Shown here: one piece after another, positions 33,407-42,752 of the stretch
Numbering within the stretch: position 1 is the first letter of the stretch
How the letters are laid out: each line of letters starts with the position of its first letter
Translations under genes and position numbers: made by a program
Notes under the pieces: generated by a model
The model's database searches: none
Told to the model about the DNA's origin: nothing
What the model saw: the letters and a program-made list of their open reading frames with translations, nothing else
DNA from: Bacillota bacterium
GTDB taxonomy: Bacteria > Bacillota_I > Bacilli_A > RF39 > UBA660
Length of the DNA stretch: 64,000 nucleotides
Assembly: GCA_015059305.1 (NCBI GenBank)
Contig: SVAQ01000004.1
Coordinates: 37,664 to 101,663, forward strand
Reading direction: 5' to 3'

Positions 33407-34484
33407 TTTGCCACTTCCTTAATATATATTTTTTTATTTCATGTTTACGATTTTTTAGACGTTTATTTAATATTTCAATTTTGATATCAGACATAATTTC
33501 ACTAATTAATTTACTTGGTTCAATTTTTAAAAGTTTAATAATTTCTGCTCCATTTATATCAATATCTTTCATACTTTTAATCGGTAAATTTTTATATCTT
33601 CTATTTACAGTTTGATGATCAATATTTAAAATCTCACCAGCAACTAAACATAAATATAACCCATAATTAAACAATTCAAAATTATTTATCTTTCCAATTT
33701 TTATTAATGTTCTAATTTGATTTACACTATCTTTTTCAGTCTTAGTAAAATTAATTTTTTTCACTTCAATTTGGGCCCACATCCCTAATATATCAGATGT
33801 AAATGTAATATTATTATATGATAGCCCTATTACTTTGTCTATACCAGTCTTTGAAAGTAAATCTAATCCCCTTTTCACATGAGGGCTACTAAGAATTTTT
33901 GCGATTTCTTCTTTTATTCTTTCAGAACTAAGCGTAGATACTAACATACTATTATTGCAAATTCCATTAAAAGTACTTTCTTCAATCTCAAAATCCAAAA
34001 TAGTTGCAAATCTTATTGCTCTTAGCATTCTAAGGGGATCTTCCCTAAATTTATCTTCGGCATTACCTATAACTTTAATTATTCGATTATCTAAATCTTT
34101 CTTGCCACCCAAAAGATCAATAATATTATCATTTTTATCCATACATAAAGAGTTAATCGTAAAATCTCTTCTTTTAATATCTTCAAATAAATTATTAATA
34201 TATTCAACTTCTATGGGACGGCGATTATTATATTTTTTTTCCTTTCGATATGTTGTAATATCTATGTTATATTTCTTAATTTTTAAATTATATCCGCCAT
34301 ATCCATTGCCATTTTGACTAATTGAAAAAATATTTTTTAAATTCATTGGAAGAGCGTTAGTACAAATATCCACATCATATGAAGAACCTTTTAATAATTT
34401 ATCACGAACAAAACCACCTACTATATAGGCTTCATATCCTTCATTTTCTATTTTTTTAAGAATATTTCTAATTATTTTGTCCAT
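33399..34484 (-). CDS. cca: tRNA CCA-adding enzyme/poly(A) polymerase family
   Basis: 361 residues. Nucleotidyltransferase head YIVGGFVRDKLLKGSSYDVDI with the DxD metal site, RDFTINSLCMD, and the nucleotide-selecting EDPLRMLRAIRFATIL. The C-terminal body is helical. It adds or repairs CCA ends of tRNAs; all six tRNA genes seen here already encode CCA, so repair is the likelier job. First gene of the cca-dnaD-nth operon. Confidence 0.93.
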   Translation of the reverse strand: MDKIIRNILKKIENEGYEAYIVGGFVRDKLLKGSSYDVDICTNALPMNLKNIFSISQNGNGYGGYNLKIKKYNIDITTYRKEKKYNNRRPIEVEYINNLFEDIKRRDFTINSLCMDKNDNIIDLLGGKKDLDNRIIKVIGNAEDKFREDPLRMLRAIRFATILDFEIEESTFNGICNNSMLVSTLSSERIKEEIAKILSSPHVKRGLDLLSKTGIDKVIGLSYNNITFTSDILGMWAQIEVKKINFTKTEKDSVNQIRTLIKIGKINNFELFNYGLYLCLVAGEILNIDHQTVNRRYKNLPIKSMKDIDINGAEIIKLLKIEPSKLISEIMSDIKIEILNKRLKNRKHEIKKYILRKWQNE

Positions 34485-34685
34485 ATTATATCATGGTCTC
34501 CTTAAGCGATAAACTGACAAATTATATACTTAGAACACAAATTTGTTAGCCATTCGATTTTAGCATTATTTCAAGATTTTTTCAATATAATAAAAATTAA
34601 TTATTTAAATCAATTTTCTTATCTTTATTATATCAAATATAAATCCTTAAAAGAGTATATAACATTCTTTTGACAAAATTTTTGA

Positions 34686-35186
34686 CTATCGGTTTGGAGG
34701 CAATTTATTAGCATGAATATCTAAATAATCGGTTCCGTATAAAACCTTATCACTTACAAATTTGCCACTTTGAGCATCAAAAGCAAATTGATACGCAGGA
34801 AGATCAGGGTCTTTAATTATCGCATCTAAAGGAACTTCCTTTAAAAGAAATGGTACAAACAACGGTGATAAAGACTCTAATGCCCTCGTTATATTTTCAT
34901 ATAAAAGATAATGATTATAATAATAGCCCTCAATTACTAAATATTTTAAAGGCCCATTTTCAAGTCCGTTATCAAAAATCAAATCCATAATTTGCACAAT
35001 AATTGATACATAATCGCCTGAAACGTGTGATACTATTGCTCTTTTATTAGACGGACTATAAATTAAGATTCCAACACAAGTTGCAAGAGCTTGAGTTCCG
35101 ATAATTGGCATTTGGTCTGTTGAAATATCTACACAATCCATATTGACTATTTTAAATTTTTCAGTTAATTGAGTAGCGTCTTGCAT
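34686..35186 (-). CDS. CheD-like papain-fold protein (possible glutamine deamidase)
   Basis: 166 residues. The segment ALATCVGILIYSPSNKRAIVSHVSG matches the active-site layout of CheD (LGSCVxVxLYDPxxKxGGxxHxM): a Cys in T-C-V-G, then a His about 17 residues on. CheD deamidates glutamines of chemoreceptors; distant relatives include bacterial toxins such as CNF1. No chemotaxis gene is near and a receptor is unlikely, so the target would be something else. The C-terminal 70 residues are unrelated to CheD. GGGGGA precedes the ATG. Single gene. Motif-based call only. Confidence 0.5.
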   Translation of the reverse strand: MQDATQLTEKFKIVNMDCVDISTDQMPIIGTQALATCVGILIYSPSNKRAIVSHVSGDYVSIIVQIMDLIFDNGLENGPLKYLVIEGYYYNHYLLYENITRALESLSPLFVPFLLKEVPLDAIIKDPDLPAYQFAFDAQSGKFVSDKVLYGTDYLDIHANKLPPNR

Positions 35187-35216
35187 AAATCCCCCACACT
35201 TCCATATTAATTATAA

Positions 35217-35247
35217 CAAAAAAATAGACTTAAAATAAGTCTATTAT
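35217..35247 (-). terminator. Terminator of the nitroreductase gene
   Basis: Ten-base stem AATAGACTTA/TAAGTCTATT followed by seven T on the minus strand. Confidence 0.85.
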
Positions 35248-35283
35248 AATATCATTACCGACATTTAACGCATTCATGTTACT

Positions 35284-35805
35284 TTAAACTTTATAAATGT
35301 AATTGTCTTTCCTAGGAAGTGGGTCTAATTTTCCAGCATTTGAATATCCTAAAATACAATTTCCAATACCTTCGTATTCTCCTTCGATTCCCAAAGATTT
35401 TAATATTTCTTTTCCTTCCTCAGTCTCAAAAACTTCTTTAGCGCGATGTATCCAACAAGCACCGATTCCTAAAGAATGCGCCGCAAGTAACAAATTCCCC
35501 ATAACTAAACTACCATCATAAATATATGTTGGAATTTTTTTATCTGCTAAAACCACTAATACTACTGGGGCTCCATAAAAAGGGTCGATAGTTTCATTAT
35601 TCATAACTCTGGCATTTAATTTCGCTACCCTATCTCTAATTTCTTTATTAGTAATTGCAACAATAATAGCAGACTGTTTATTCATACCGGAAGGTGCATA
35701 TGTTCCAGCCTCAATTATTTGATTAATAACCTCTTCTGGAACCATTTCGTTTTTATATTTTTTTACACTTCTTCTTGATAAAAGATCATTTATTGTTTCA
35801 TTCAT
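35284..35805 (-). CDS. Nitroreductase family protein
   Basis: 173 residues. FMN-binding pattern: RRSVKKYKNEMVPEEVINQIIEAGTYAPSGMNKQ at the N-terminus and DGSLVMGNLLLAAHSLGIGACWIHRAKEVF in the middle, ending with GIGNCILGYS. These flavoproteins reduce nitro groups, quinones or similar with NAD(P)H; the substrate is unknown. AAGGAGGATATAAA precedes the ATG. Single gene with terminator. Confidence 0.92.
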   Translation of the reverse strand: MNETINDLLSRRSVKKYKNEMVPEEVINQIIEAGTYAPSGMNKQSAIIVAITNKEIRDRVAKLNARVMNNETIDPFYGAPVVLVVLADKKIPTYIYDGSLVMGNLLLAAHSLGIGACWIHRAKEVFETEEGKEILKSLGIEGEYEGIGNCILGYSNAGKLDPLPRKDNYIYKV

Positions 35806-35831
35806 TTTATATCCTCCTTATATAATATAAC

Positions 35832-35862
35832 AAAAAAAATAAGTACGCATGCACTTATTTTT
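35832..35862 (-). terminator. Terminator of the 35855 gene
   Basis: Stem AAATAAGT/ACTTATTT followed by T-run on the minus strand. Confidence 0.8.
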
Positions 35863-36580
35863 CGTTATTATTTTTACTTTCTTGAATACCCTCAGCTATA
35901 CCTTTAGAAATTTCTTTAGCTACATCACCATATGCTGGAGCCATTTCTTTTGTAATTTGACTACCTACCTTTGCTACTGTTGGGGCAACTTTTTCTAAGC
36001 CTTCTTGCGCAACAGGCATAACTTGTTGTAAGGAAAATGCCATTACTTCACGACGCTTTGCTACCATATAAATCATTCCTGATATCATTAAAGTAGCTAC
36101 CATTATAAATCCTCCACTCATAAAATACGGCATAGTTTTAAAAGATGTTTCTGATTTTAAATCACATACTTCTTTAGTAATAGATGGATTAAAACACCAA
36201 TTCATATTTAAATACAAATCAATTTCCGATATTTGGTTTTGAATCGGATCAATCGTACTTTTTAATCTTAATATTTCATTTTGTCTTTCATGATATGCAT
36301 CGTTAAAGCCATCAAATTGAACTTTTTGTAATTTTGCTATTTCATCAAGGGTCGGTTGAATTTGATTTCGTAACTCTGTTTTCTTATTTTTTAACTCAGT
36401 TTCCTTCTCTGCGATTTTTTTCGGATAGACGTTTTTTATCTGATAATTTTTATAAAAGCCAATGCCTAATAATAAGCCTCCTAATAATAAACCTACTATT
36501 AAAACAAGTTTAGATACTAAAAGAACTTTCCCTTTAGTATTTTGATATTTTTCTTCATTTAAAAAATTACTTTTATTCAC
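35855..36580 (-). CDS. Two-helix membrane protein with outside coiled coil
   Basis: 241 residues. Membrane helix 1 at about 23-45 (LVLIVGLLLGGLLLGIGF), then about 100 residues outside with heptad-like Lys/Glu/Leu (EKETELKNKKTELRNQIQ and EILRLKSTIDPIQNQISEID), helix 2 at about 150-172 (MSGGFIMVATLMISGMIYMV), and a cytoplasmic amphipathic tail (AQEGLEKVAPTVAKVGSQI). No known family. Two Cys flank the second helix on the outside. Single gene. Confidence 0.72.
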   Translation of the reverse strand: MNKSNFLNEEKYQNTKGKVLLVSKLVLIVGLLLGGLLLGIGFYKNYQIKNVYPKKIAEKETELKNKKTELRNQIQPTLDEIAKLQKVQFDGFNDAYHERQNEILRLKSTIDPIQNQISEIDLYLNMNWCFNPSITKEVCDLKSETSFKTMPYFMSGGFIMVATLMISGMIYMVAKRREVMAFSLQQVMPVAQEGLEKVAPTVAKVGSQITKEMAPAYGDVAKEISKGIAEGIQESKNNNEK

Positions 36581-36668
36581 ATTTATCTTTCCTTCCTTAT
36601 TTTAATTATAACACATATTAATAATTATTTAAATTTTTTTATTCTAGATAAAATCTTTTTTGAAAAAC

Positions 36669-36700
36669 AAAAAACTACTTTCTTATTAAGAAAGTAGTTC
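36669..36700 (-). terminator. Terminator of tRNA-Leu
   Basis: Thirteen-base stem AACTACTTTCTTA/TAAGAAAGTAGTT with T-run after it on the minus strand. Confidence 0.92.
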
Positions 36701-36710
36701 AATCTACAAA

Positions 36711-36797
36711 TGGTGCTCGTAGTCGGACTCGAACCGACACTTCTTTGCAGAAAATAGATTTTGAGTCTATCGCGTCTACCAATTCCGCCATACGAGC
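36711..36797 (-). tRNA. tRNA-Leu (CAA)
   Basis: 87 bases with encoded CCA and the long variable arm of class II tRNAs. Acceptor GCTCGTA/TACGAGC, anticodon loop CTCAAAA giving CAA, T-arm GTCGGTTCGAGTCCGAC. Confidence 0.97.
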
Positions 36798-36833
36798 AAT
36801 TAACATTAGTATACCATACTTTTTATAAATATG

Positions 36834-37397
36834 TTACTTAATGTTTTCAGTATATTTACTTTTATATAATTCCACTTCGCCTTCTGGAGATTCTTGAATA
36901 GAAATATCAGGAAGATCACTTAGCGAAGCAAGGCCAAAATAATCTAAAAATTCCTTTGTTGTCTTATACAAATTTGGATGACCTGGCAAATCACTTTTAC
37001 CACATACTTTAATCAAATCTTTTGCCATCAATTTCCGGATTAAAAATGAAGAAGCAATCCCACGAAGTTCATCAATCTTTACTCTCGTAATAGGCTGATT
37101 ATAAGCAATAATTGCGAGAGTTTCTAAAGCCGCTTGACTAAGCGTTGAATTTGAATTGGTTGTTATAAGCTTTTGATAATATTCAATATGTTCCTTTTTG
37201 GTAGTTAATTTAAATGAGTCTGCTAAAAAACTAATTCGCATTCCCCTTGTTTCTTTTTCATACTCAGTTTGTAATTCTTTTAAAAGTTTTTTTGCAGCAT
37301 CTTCTTTAATTTCTAGAATGTCACAAATTTGTTTTAAACTAATGCCCTCGTCTCCAACAACAAATAATAGGCCTTCTAATACTGCTAATTTATTCAT
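36834..37397 (-). CDS. scpB: Segregation and condensation protein B
   Basis: 187 residues. Two winged-helix domains: LEGLLFVVGDEGISLKQICDIL at the start and SQAALETLAIIAYNQPITRVKIDELRGI in the middle, then GLASLSDLPDI near the end. ScpB dimers bridge ScpA on the SMC complex in chromosome condensation. Overlaps scpA by eight bases. Confidence 0.95.
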   Translation of the reverse strand: MNKLAVLEGLLFVVGDEGISLKQICDILEIKEDAAKKLLKELQTEYEKETRGMRISFLADSFKLTTKKEHIEYYQKLITTNSNSTLSQAALETLAIIAYNQPITRVKIDELRGIASSFLIRKLMAKDLIKVCGKSDLPGHPNLYKTTKEFLDYFGLASLSDLPDISIQESPEGEVELYKSKYTENIK

Positions 37398-38106
37398 TTA
37401 TTACCTCTATAAATATTTTACTAAAATTTTTATTTTGAGACAACAAAACTTCATTATTTTTGCTCATTTCAAGCACTGAAAGTAACGTTACTACTAATTC
37501 TTCTTTACTATATTCACTAAAAAGACTTGCAAATTCTACTTTACTTTGTTTTTTTAAAATATCTCTAATAAAATTAGTTTTATCTTTAACACTTAGTTCC
37601 TTTCGAGCTACCTTTGTATTTGTAGGCTTTTTGTATTCAAACCTTTTTTGCATTTCTAAAAAAGCCTCAATTAAATCTTTAATATCCATACTAGAATTGA
37701 CAATTTTTTCTTCAGGGGCATAAGCTTTAAGACTTTCGGGTAGTTTAGTAAAATAACCTTGCCTATTGACCTCTAGTTCACGAAAGTCATTACTTATATT
37801 TTGATATTTTTCAAACTCGATAATTCTATTACGCAAATCTTCTTCAGAATTAATCTCATAAGTATCATCACTTTCTTCATCGTCAAAACCTAATAACAAT
37901 TTACTCTTTAAATGAATTAATTCTGAGGCCATTATTAAATATTCGCTTTTACTATCTAAATCATTCCGATCAAGAGAATTAATAAATTCAATATATTCAT
38001 CAATAATTATTTTTAAGTCTATTTCATAAATGTCCATTTCATGCGTTTTAACCATATGTAAAAGCAGATCCAATGGTCCTTGAAAATCATTAATATTTAA
38101 ATTCAT
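37390..38106 (-). CDS. scpA: Segregation and condensation protein A
   Basis: 238 residues. Kleisin N-terminus FQGPLDLLLHMVKTHEMDIYEIDL and YLIMASELIHLKSKLLLG are hallmarks, with a C-terminal winged helix (ELVVTLLSVLEMSKNNEVLLSQNKNFSKI). ScpA closes the SMC ring. Second gene of a unit: the membrane protein at 38114 lies seven bases upstream and scpB overlaps downstream. Confidence 0.95.
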   Translation of the reverse strand: MNLNINDFQGPLDLLLHMVKTHEMDIYEIDLKIIIDEYIEFINSLDRNDLDSKSEYLIMASELIHLKSKLLLGFDDEESDDTYEINSEEDLRNRIIEFEKYQNISNDFRELEVNRQGYFTKLPESLKAYAPEEKIVNSSMDIKDLIEAFLEMQKRFEYKKPTNTKVARKELSVKDKTNFIRDILKKQSKVEFASLFSEYSKEELVVTLLSVLEMSKNNEVLLSQNKNFSKIFIEVINE

Positions 38107-38113
38107 AATCCCC

Positions 38114-39052
38114 CTAACTACATTCGTAAAGTAAAGACTCCATTTTAAAATTTACAACTCTTGGTGAAACATCTTTAGCAAAATAATAATCATTTTCTAT
38201 TTGACTATTAAAACTGCTATAGTCAATTTTTATATTGTATGTCAAATTATACATATTAGTAGATAAACTAACTTTAATACCGGTTGTCGATCCGTACCTA
38301 TTTACTAAGGAGCTATATTCTTGGTATTTCAAATTATATTTTTCATCTTGTTTAGATACCATTACCGTATTTTCAATAGTCATTAATTTGTCATCAACAA
38401 AAGTGTATACTAATGTCTCATCTTCATATTTACATGTTAATATAATGTTATTATTTTCATCTGGAGTTAAGTCAATATAAGTATAATCATCTTCTAAAAT
38501 TTCTTTAATATTAAAATGTGTCGCTCCAGATTTAACATTAAACGAAAAATTCAATGGTGTTTCAGGTGATACTATTCCCTTTATAGCAATTGTATTAAGT
38601 ATATTAGCATCTGCTGTATTTTTATCGTAAGTTTCAATATATAAATTTAAAGTATTTAAACTAACGCTGATTTCTCCGATAGTAACAGCATTAAAAGATA
38701 GAATCCCATTTTGCATTTTAATATCTCTAAATTCTATCTTATCTATTGCAAAAGATGTATCTGTGCCAAAAGCTAAAAACTGGTTAGTCTTCTCGGTATC
38801 CGTATCAGACTCACCTGAATCTATAACAGTATTATTTGTTGTATTATTACCTGGAACTTTATTATCAGTTGAAGAAGTACCATTATATTCTTGGTATAAT
38901 TTAGTAATATCAGGTAAATAGTAAATTACACCACCAAAGATACAAAACAAAAGAATTGTCCCAATCCAACCATATTTACTTTTTTTGATTTCCCCAATCG
39001 TCACCGACTGTAAAGGAGCTCCATTAATGCCACCCTTTTTCTTCTTACCCAT
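38114..39052 (-). CDS. Single-pass membrane protein upstream of scpA, function unknown
   Basis: 312 residues from the ATG at 39050-39052 (TTAGGTG upstream). Lys-rich cytoplasmic N-terminus, one membrane helix (YGWIGTILLFCIFGGVIYYL), then a Thr/Asn/Asp-rich stalk and about 220 residues outside that look all-beta (FLAFGTDTSFAIDKIEFRDIKMQNG and later). No recognised domain. Seven bases separate it from scpA, so it is transcribed with the condensin genes, though an envelope protein has no evident link to them. Confidence 0.72.
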   Translation of the reverse strand: MGKKKKGGINGAPLQSVTIGEIKKSKYGWIGTILLFCIFGGVIYYLPDITKLYQEYNGTSSTDNKVPGNNTTNNTVIDSGESDTDTEKTNQFLAFGTDTSFAIDKIEFRDIKMQNGILSFNAVTIGEISVSLNTLNLYIETYDKNTADANILNTIAIKGIVSPETPLNFSFNVKSGATHFNIKEILEDDYTYIDLTPDENNNIILTCKYEDETLVYTFVDDKLMTIENTVMVSKQDEKYNLKYQEYSSLVNRYGSTTGIKVSLSTNMYNLTYNIKIDYSSFNSQIENDYYFAKDVSPRVVNFKMESLLYECS

Positions 39053-39154
39053 TTTCATCACCTAATATCATAATCAATTATACTATAATTCATAGGTTAA
39101 AACAAGAAAAGTGTTGCCAAACAAAAATTTATTTGTTATAATCTATCTTGTATT

Positions 39155-39231
39155 GGCGATGTAGCTCAGCTGGCTAGAGCATCCGGTTCATACCCGGCAG
39201 GTCGTGTGTTCGAATCACACCGTCGCTACCA
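39155..39231 (+). tRNA. tRNA-Met (CAT)
   Basis: 77 bases with encoded CCA. D-arm TAGCTCAGCTGGC, anticodon loop TTCATAC giving CAT, T-arm GTGTTCGAATCACAC. The first acceptor pair is G-T, not the C-A mismatch of initiators, so this is an elongator Met or an Ile tRNA with a modified C. Confidence 0.9.
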
Positions 39232-39239
39232 AATAGTAA

Positions 39240-39266
39240 TTAAACCGGTTTTACCGGTTTTTTTAT
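39240..39266 (+). terminator. Terminator of tRNA-Met
   Basis: Stem AAACCGGT/ACCGGTTT with TTTT T-run after it. Confidence 0.85.
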
Positions 39267-39359
39267 TTGCGTCACATAACTCAAGTAGACAATTAAGCGA
39301 AAATATGATATACTTATAGAAGTTTTAAAGAACTTTTATTAACAAGAAAGAAGGATATT

Positions 39360-41033
39360 ATGAAAACAGATTTAGGCGAGACGTCTATAATTGCTTTAGG
39401 TGGTCTTGGTGAAGTTGGAAAAAACATGTATGTAGTAACTCATGATGACGAAATTATAATTATTGATGCTGGGGTCCTTTTTCCAGAAGATGATTTACTT
39501 GGTATCGATTATGTAATTCAAGATGTTACGTATTTAAAACAAAATGAGAATAAAATAAAGGCTTTAATTATCACTCATGGTCATGAAGATCATATTGGTG
39601 GTATACCATTTTTATTACAAACAGTTAATATTCCAGTAATATATGCACCAAAGATTGCTTCAGATTTAATTAGCAAAAAATTATTAGAAAGAAATATTCC
39701 ATACAAAGATATTGAAATTATCGATAAAGATTTAGTATTAAACTTTAAACATTTTGAAATTGAATTTGTTAATACTACCCACTCTATTCCCGATAGTTTT
39801 GCACTTGCCATTCATACACCCAATGGACTTATTTTTGAAACTGGCGATTTTAAATTTGACTTAACGCCAATCGGACCAATGGCAGACATTCATAAAATGG
39901 CTAAATTCGGGGCTGAAGGAGTAAAACTTTTATTAAGCGATTCTACTAATGCTTTGTCCGAAGGATTTTCTAAAAGTGAATCATCAGTAGACGGAACATT
40001 AAATGATATTGTTTCAAGACATCACGGACGCGTCATCATTGCAACATTTGCTTCCAATATCTTTAGAATTAAGCACATTGTAGAAACTTGTAAACAATAT
40101 AATCGTAAAATAGTTGTTTTTGGTAGAAGTATGGAAAATGCAATTGAACTTGCATTAAATAATAATTTAATTAGTGATCGCACTCAATTTATTGATGCTT
40201 ATCAAGCTAAAAATCTAAAAAGAAACGAAGTATGTATTTTATGTACTGGAACCCAAGGAGAACCTTTAGCGGCTCTTTCAAGAATTGCTAATGGTGTACA
40301 TAAACAAATTTCACTGCTTAATGATGACTTAGTAATTTTTTCATCAAGCGCTATTCCTGGTAATGCCAATAGTATTAATAAAATTATTAACAAATTATAT
40401 TTAAAAGGTGTTCGAGTATTTACCAACACTGAATTTAGTGATATTCACACATCAGGTCACGCTAAAGAAGAAGAATTAAAATGGATGTTTAGATTAATAA
40501 AACCAGATTACTTTATGCCAATGCACGGTGAATTTAGAATGTTAAAAAAACATGGTGAAATCGCAGAAAAATGTGACATTCCTAAAGAAAATATTATTAT
40601 TGCTGAAAATGGTGATGTTATTAAATTAAAAGACGGCAAAGTTTATAAAGAAGGAATTGTCCAAGCCGGAGACATTTATGTAGATGGTTCACGAATTGGT
40701 GATGTAGGATCTGTAGTTATTAAAGACCGGAAATTAATGAGTCATGATGGGATATTAATTGCTATATTAAATATTAATACTTTAACAAGAAAGCTTTTAA
40801 TAAAACCAAATGTTACAGCACGCGGATTTGTAATGGTTAATGAAAATCAAGAATTAATGAATAAAATTGAAGTAAAAATTTCTCAAATAGTTCATGATTA
40901 TTTATCTAAATCGATCTACAGTTATACTGATTTAAAAAATCAAATTATATTTGAGCTTTTACCATATATTAACGAACTTACTGGTAGAAGGCCAATTATT
41001 CTTCCTGTTATTATGGAAGTTAACCAAGCATAA
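39360..41033 (+). CDS. rnjA: Ribonuclease J
   Basis: 557 residues, the normal length. Metallo-beta-lactamase motifs ALIITHGHEDHIGG, FVNTTHSIPDS and FETGDFKFD, beta-CASP blocks (STNALSEGFSKSESS, IATFASNIFR, LCTGTQGEP, HTSGHAKEEELKWM, MPMHGEFRML) and a C-terminal domain of about 100 residues. RNase J degrades and matures mRNA and rRNA with 5'-exonuclease and endonuclease activity. AGAAGGATATT precedes the ATG. J1 or J2 cannot be told. Convergent with rny, another RNA-decay gene. Confidence 0.94.
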   Translation: MKTDLGETSIIALGGLGEVGKNMYVVTHDDEIIIIDAGVLFPEDDLLGIDYVIQDVTYLKQNENKIKALIITHGHEDHIGGIPFLLQTVNIPVIYAPKIASDLISKKLLERNIPYKDIEIIDKDLVLNFKHFEIEFVNTTHSIPDSFALAIHTPNGLIFETGDFKFDLTPIGPMADIHKMAKFGAEGVKLLLSDSTNALSEGFSKSESSVDGTLNDIVSRHHGRVIIATFASNIFRIKHIVETCKQYNRKIVVFGRSMENAIELALNNNLISDRTQFIDAYQAKNLKRNEVCILCTGTQGEPLAALSRIANGVHKQISLLNDDLVIFSSSAIPGNANSINKIINKLYLKGVRVFTNTEFSDIHTSGHAKEEELKWMFRLIKPDYFMPMHGEFRMLKKHGEIAEKCDIPKENIIIAENGDVIKLKDGKVYKEGIVQAGDIYVDGSRIGDVGSVVIKDRKLMSHDGILIAILNINTLTRKLLIKPNVTARGFVMVNENQELMNKIEVKISQIVHDYLSKSIYSYTDLKNQIIFELLPYINELTGRRPIILPVIMEVNQA

Positions 41034-41060
41034 GAACTTGAAAAAGTTCTTTTTTTTTTT
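41032..41060 (+). terminator. Terminator of rnjA
   Basis: Stem AAGAACTT/AAGTTCTT with GAAA-type loop followed by twelve T; overlaps the stop codon. Confidence 0.92.
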
Positions 41061-41093
41061 GCAAAAAAAGAAGAAACTATTTAGCTTCTTCTT
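41060..41093 (-). terminator. Terminator of rny
   Basis: Stem GAAGAA..CTA/TAG..TTCTTC with a T-run after it on the minus strand, back to back with the rnjA terminator and overlapping the rny stop. Confidence 0.75.
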
Positions 41094-42630
41094 GGGCTCT
41101 AGTTTCTCTAATAACAGTAATTTTGATAGTCCCTGGATATTGCATTTCTTTTTCAATTTGTTCTTTCATATCTCTAGCTATCTTATAGCTTGTCGCATCA
41201 TCTATCATATCTGGTTTTACCATTACTCTTACTTCTCTACCAGCTTGCATTGCATATGTTTTTTCAACGCCTTCATAAGAGTTACCAATACTTTCTAGTT
41301 GTTCTAATCTCTTAATATAGTTTTCTAAAGAGTCATTTCTAGCACCAGGTCTTGCAGCACTTAATGTATCTGCTACTTGAACTAAAACTGCAATAATAGT
41401 TTTAGCTTCAGTATCACCATGATGGGAAGCAATAGCGTCAAGGACTGTAGAATTTTCATGATATTTTTTTGCAAAATCATATCCTAGTTCAACATGACTA
41501 CCCTCTACTTCAAAATCAATAGCTTTACCTATATCATGAAGTAATCCTGCTCTTTTTGCTAAAGCAATATTCTCTCCTAATTCAGCTGCCATCAAACCTG
41601 CTAAGTTAGCAACTTCAATTGAATGTTTTAATGCGTTTTGTCCATAACTAGTACGATAATTTAACTTACCAATTAAAGTTAATAATTCAGGATCAATTTT
41701 TGTTAAACCTAAATCATTCATAGTTTTATTACCAAGTTCAGTAATTTTATTATTTATATCTTTTACTGTCTTATCATATACTTCTTCAATTCTTGCTGGA
41801 TGTATTCTTCCATCTTTAATTAGAGTTTCTAATGTTATTTTGGCAATTTCTCTTCTTAGAGGATCGAATGACGAAATAACAATTGCTTCCGGCGTATCAT
41901 CAATAATTAAATCTACACCAGTTATTGATTCAATTGTTCGAATATTTCTTCCTTCCCTACCTATTAATCGCCCCTTCATGTCGTCATTTGGTAAGTCTAT
42001 AGTGCTTACAGTTTGAAGGCCTACGACATCATCGGCATATCTTTCCATCGAACTAACAATTAATTGTTTAGCTTTTTCATTTGCTTCGAGTTTAGCTTTT
42101 GACATTTCTTCACGAATGTATTCAGCTACTTCTTTACTTACTTCACTTTCAACTCGGCTCATAATTTGGGCTTTAGCTTTTTCCTTACTAAAACCAGAAA
42201 TTTTTTCTAATTGCCCCATTTCTTCTTTTAATAGAGCATCCATTTTTTCCTCTTTTTCTTGGATATTTTGAGCTCTAACTAATAAATTATTTTCTTTTTC
42301 ATCTAATGCTACATCTCTTTTTTGTAACATTTCTTCTCTTTTATCAAGATTATTTTCACGGCTAATTAAGCGATCTTCACTTTGTTTAAGTTCAGCTTTT
42401 TTCTCTTTTATTTCCGCATCCGTTTGTTGTTTTAATCTGTAAGACTCTTCTTTTAATTCTAAAAGGGAATCTCTTTTTTGTTTGTCAGCTTCTTTTTTAG
42501 CATCTTCAATAAGTTTATTAGCTTTATTGACGCGTCTTTTGTTTATTATAGTAAATACTATAGTTACTATAATTGCACCAATTATTAATCCAATAACAAG
42601 AGTTAAAATGGAATCGTTTGTAAAATCCAT
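41077..42630 (-). CDS. rny: Ribonuclease Y
   Basis: 517 residues, full length. N-terminal membrane helix ([21 protein letters not shown]), a long Lys/Glu coiled coil to about residue 200, a KH domain ([26 protein letters not shown]) and an HD domain ([27 protein letters not shown]). RNase Y starts mRNA decay at the membrane. Together with rnjA it makes the core of a Bacillus-type degradosome. Confidence 0.95.
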   Translation of the reverse strand: MDFTNDSILTLVIGLIIGAIIVTIVFTIINKRRVNKANKLIEDAKKEADKQKRDSLLELKEESYRLKQQTDAEIKEKKAELKQSEDRLISRENNLDKREEMLQKRDVALDEKENNLLVRAQNIQEKEEKMDALLKEEMGQLEKISGFSKEKAKAQIMSRVESEVSKEVAEYIREEMSKAKLEANEKAKQLIVSSMERYADDVVGLQTVSTIDLPNDDMKGRLIGREGRNIRTIESITGVDLIIDDTPEAIVISSFDPLRREIAKITLETLIKDGRIHPARIEEVYDKTVKDINNKITELGNKTMNDLGLTKIDPELLTLIGKLNYRTSYGQNALKHSIEVANLAGLMAAELGENIALAKRAGLLHDIGKAIDFEVEGSHVELGYDFAKKYHENSTVLDAIASHHGDTEAKTIIAVLVQVADTLSAARPGARNDSLENYIKRLEQLESIGNSYEGVEKTYAMQAGREVRVMVKPDMIDDATSYKIARDMKEQIEKEMQYPGTIKITVIRETRAQEEAK

Positions 42631-42718
42631 TTGTTCCTCACTTTCGTTATTTAGTAATCTGCGCTTAGCAAACTCCTATAATTTAATTATATAGGTTTTT
42701 GGATTGTTTATCAAGGAT

Positions 42719-42752
42719 AAAAAAAAGAGATTATAAAGTTAATAATCTCTTA
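42719..42752 (-). terminator. Terminator of the HipA-like gene
   Basis: Ten-base stem AAGAGATTAT/ATAATCTCTT followed by T-run on the minus strand. Confidence 0.88.

Noticed and set aside
35855..36580. Secretion-needle or phage tape-measure role for the two-helix coiled-coil protein
   Set aside because: No secretion or phage genes nearby and the coiled coil is short.
39155..39231. Initiator tRNA-fMet
   Set aside because: The first acceptor pair is G-T, not the C-A mismatch of initiators.
40951..41298. Plus-strand frame rich in Phe/Lys across the rnjA-rny junction
   Set aside because: It spans two back-to-back terminators and overlaps both real genes; the homopolymeric composition comes from A/T runs.
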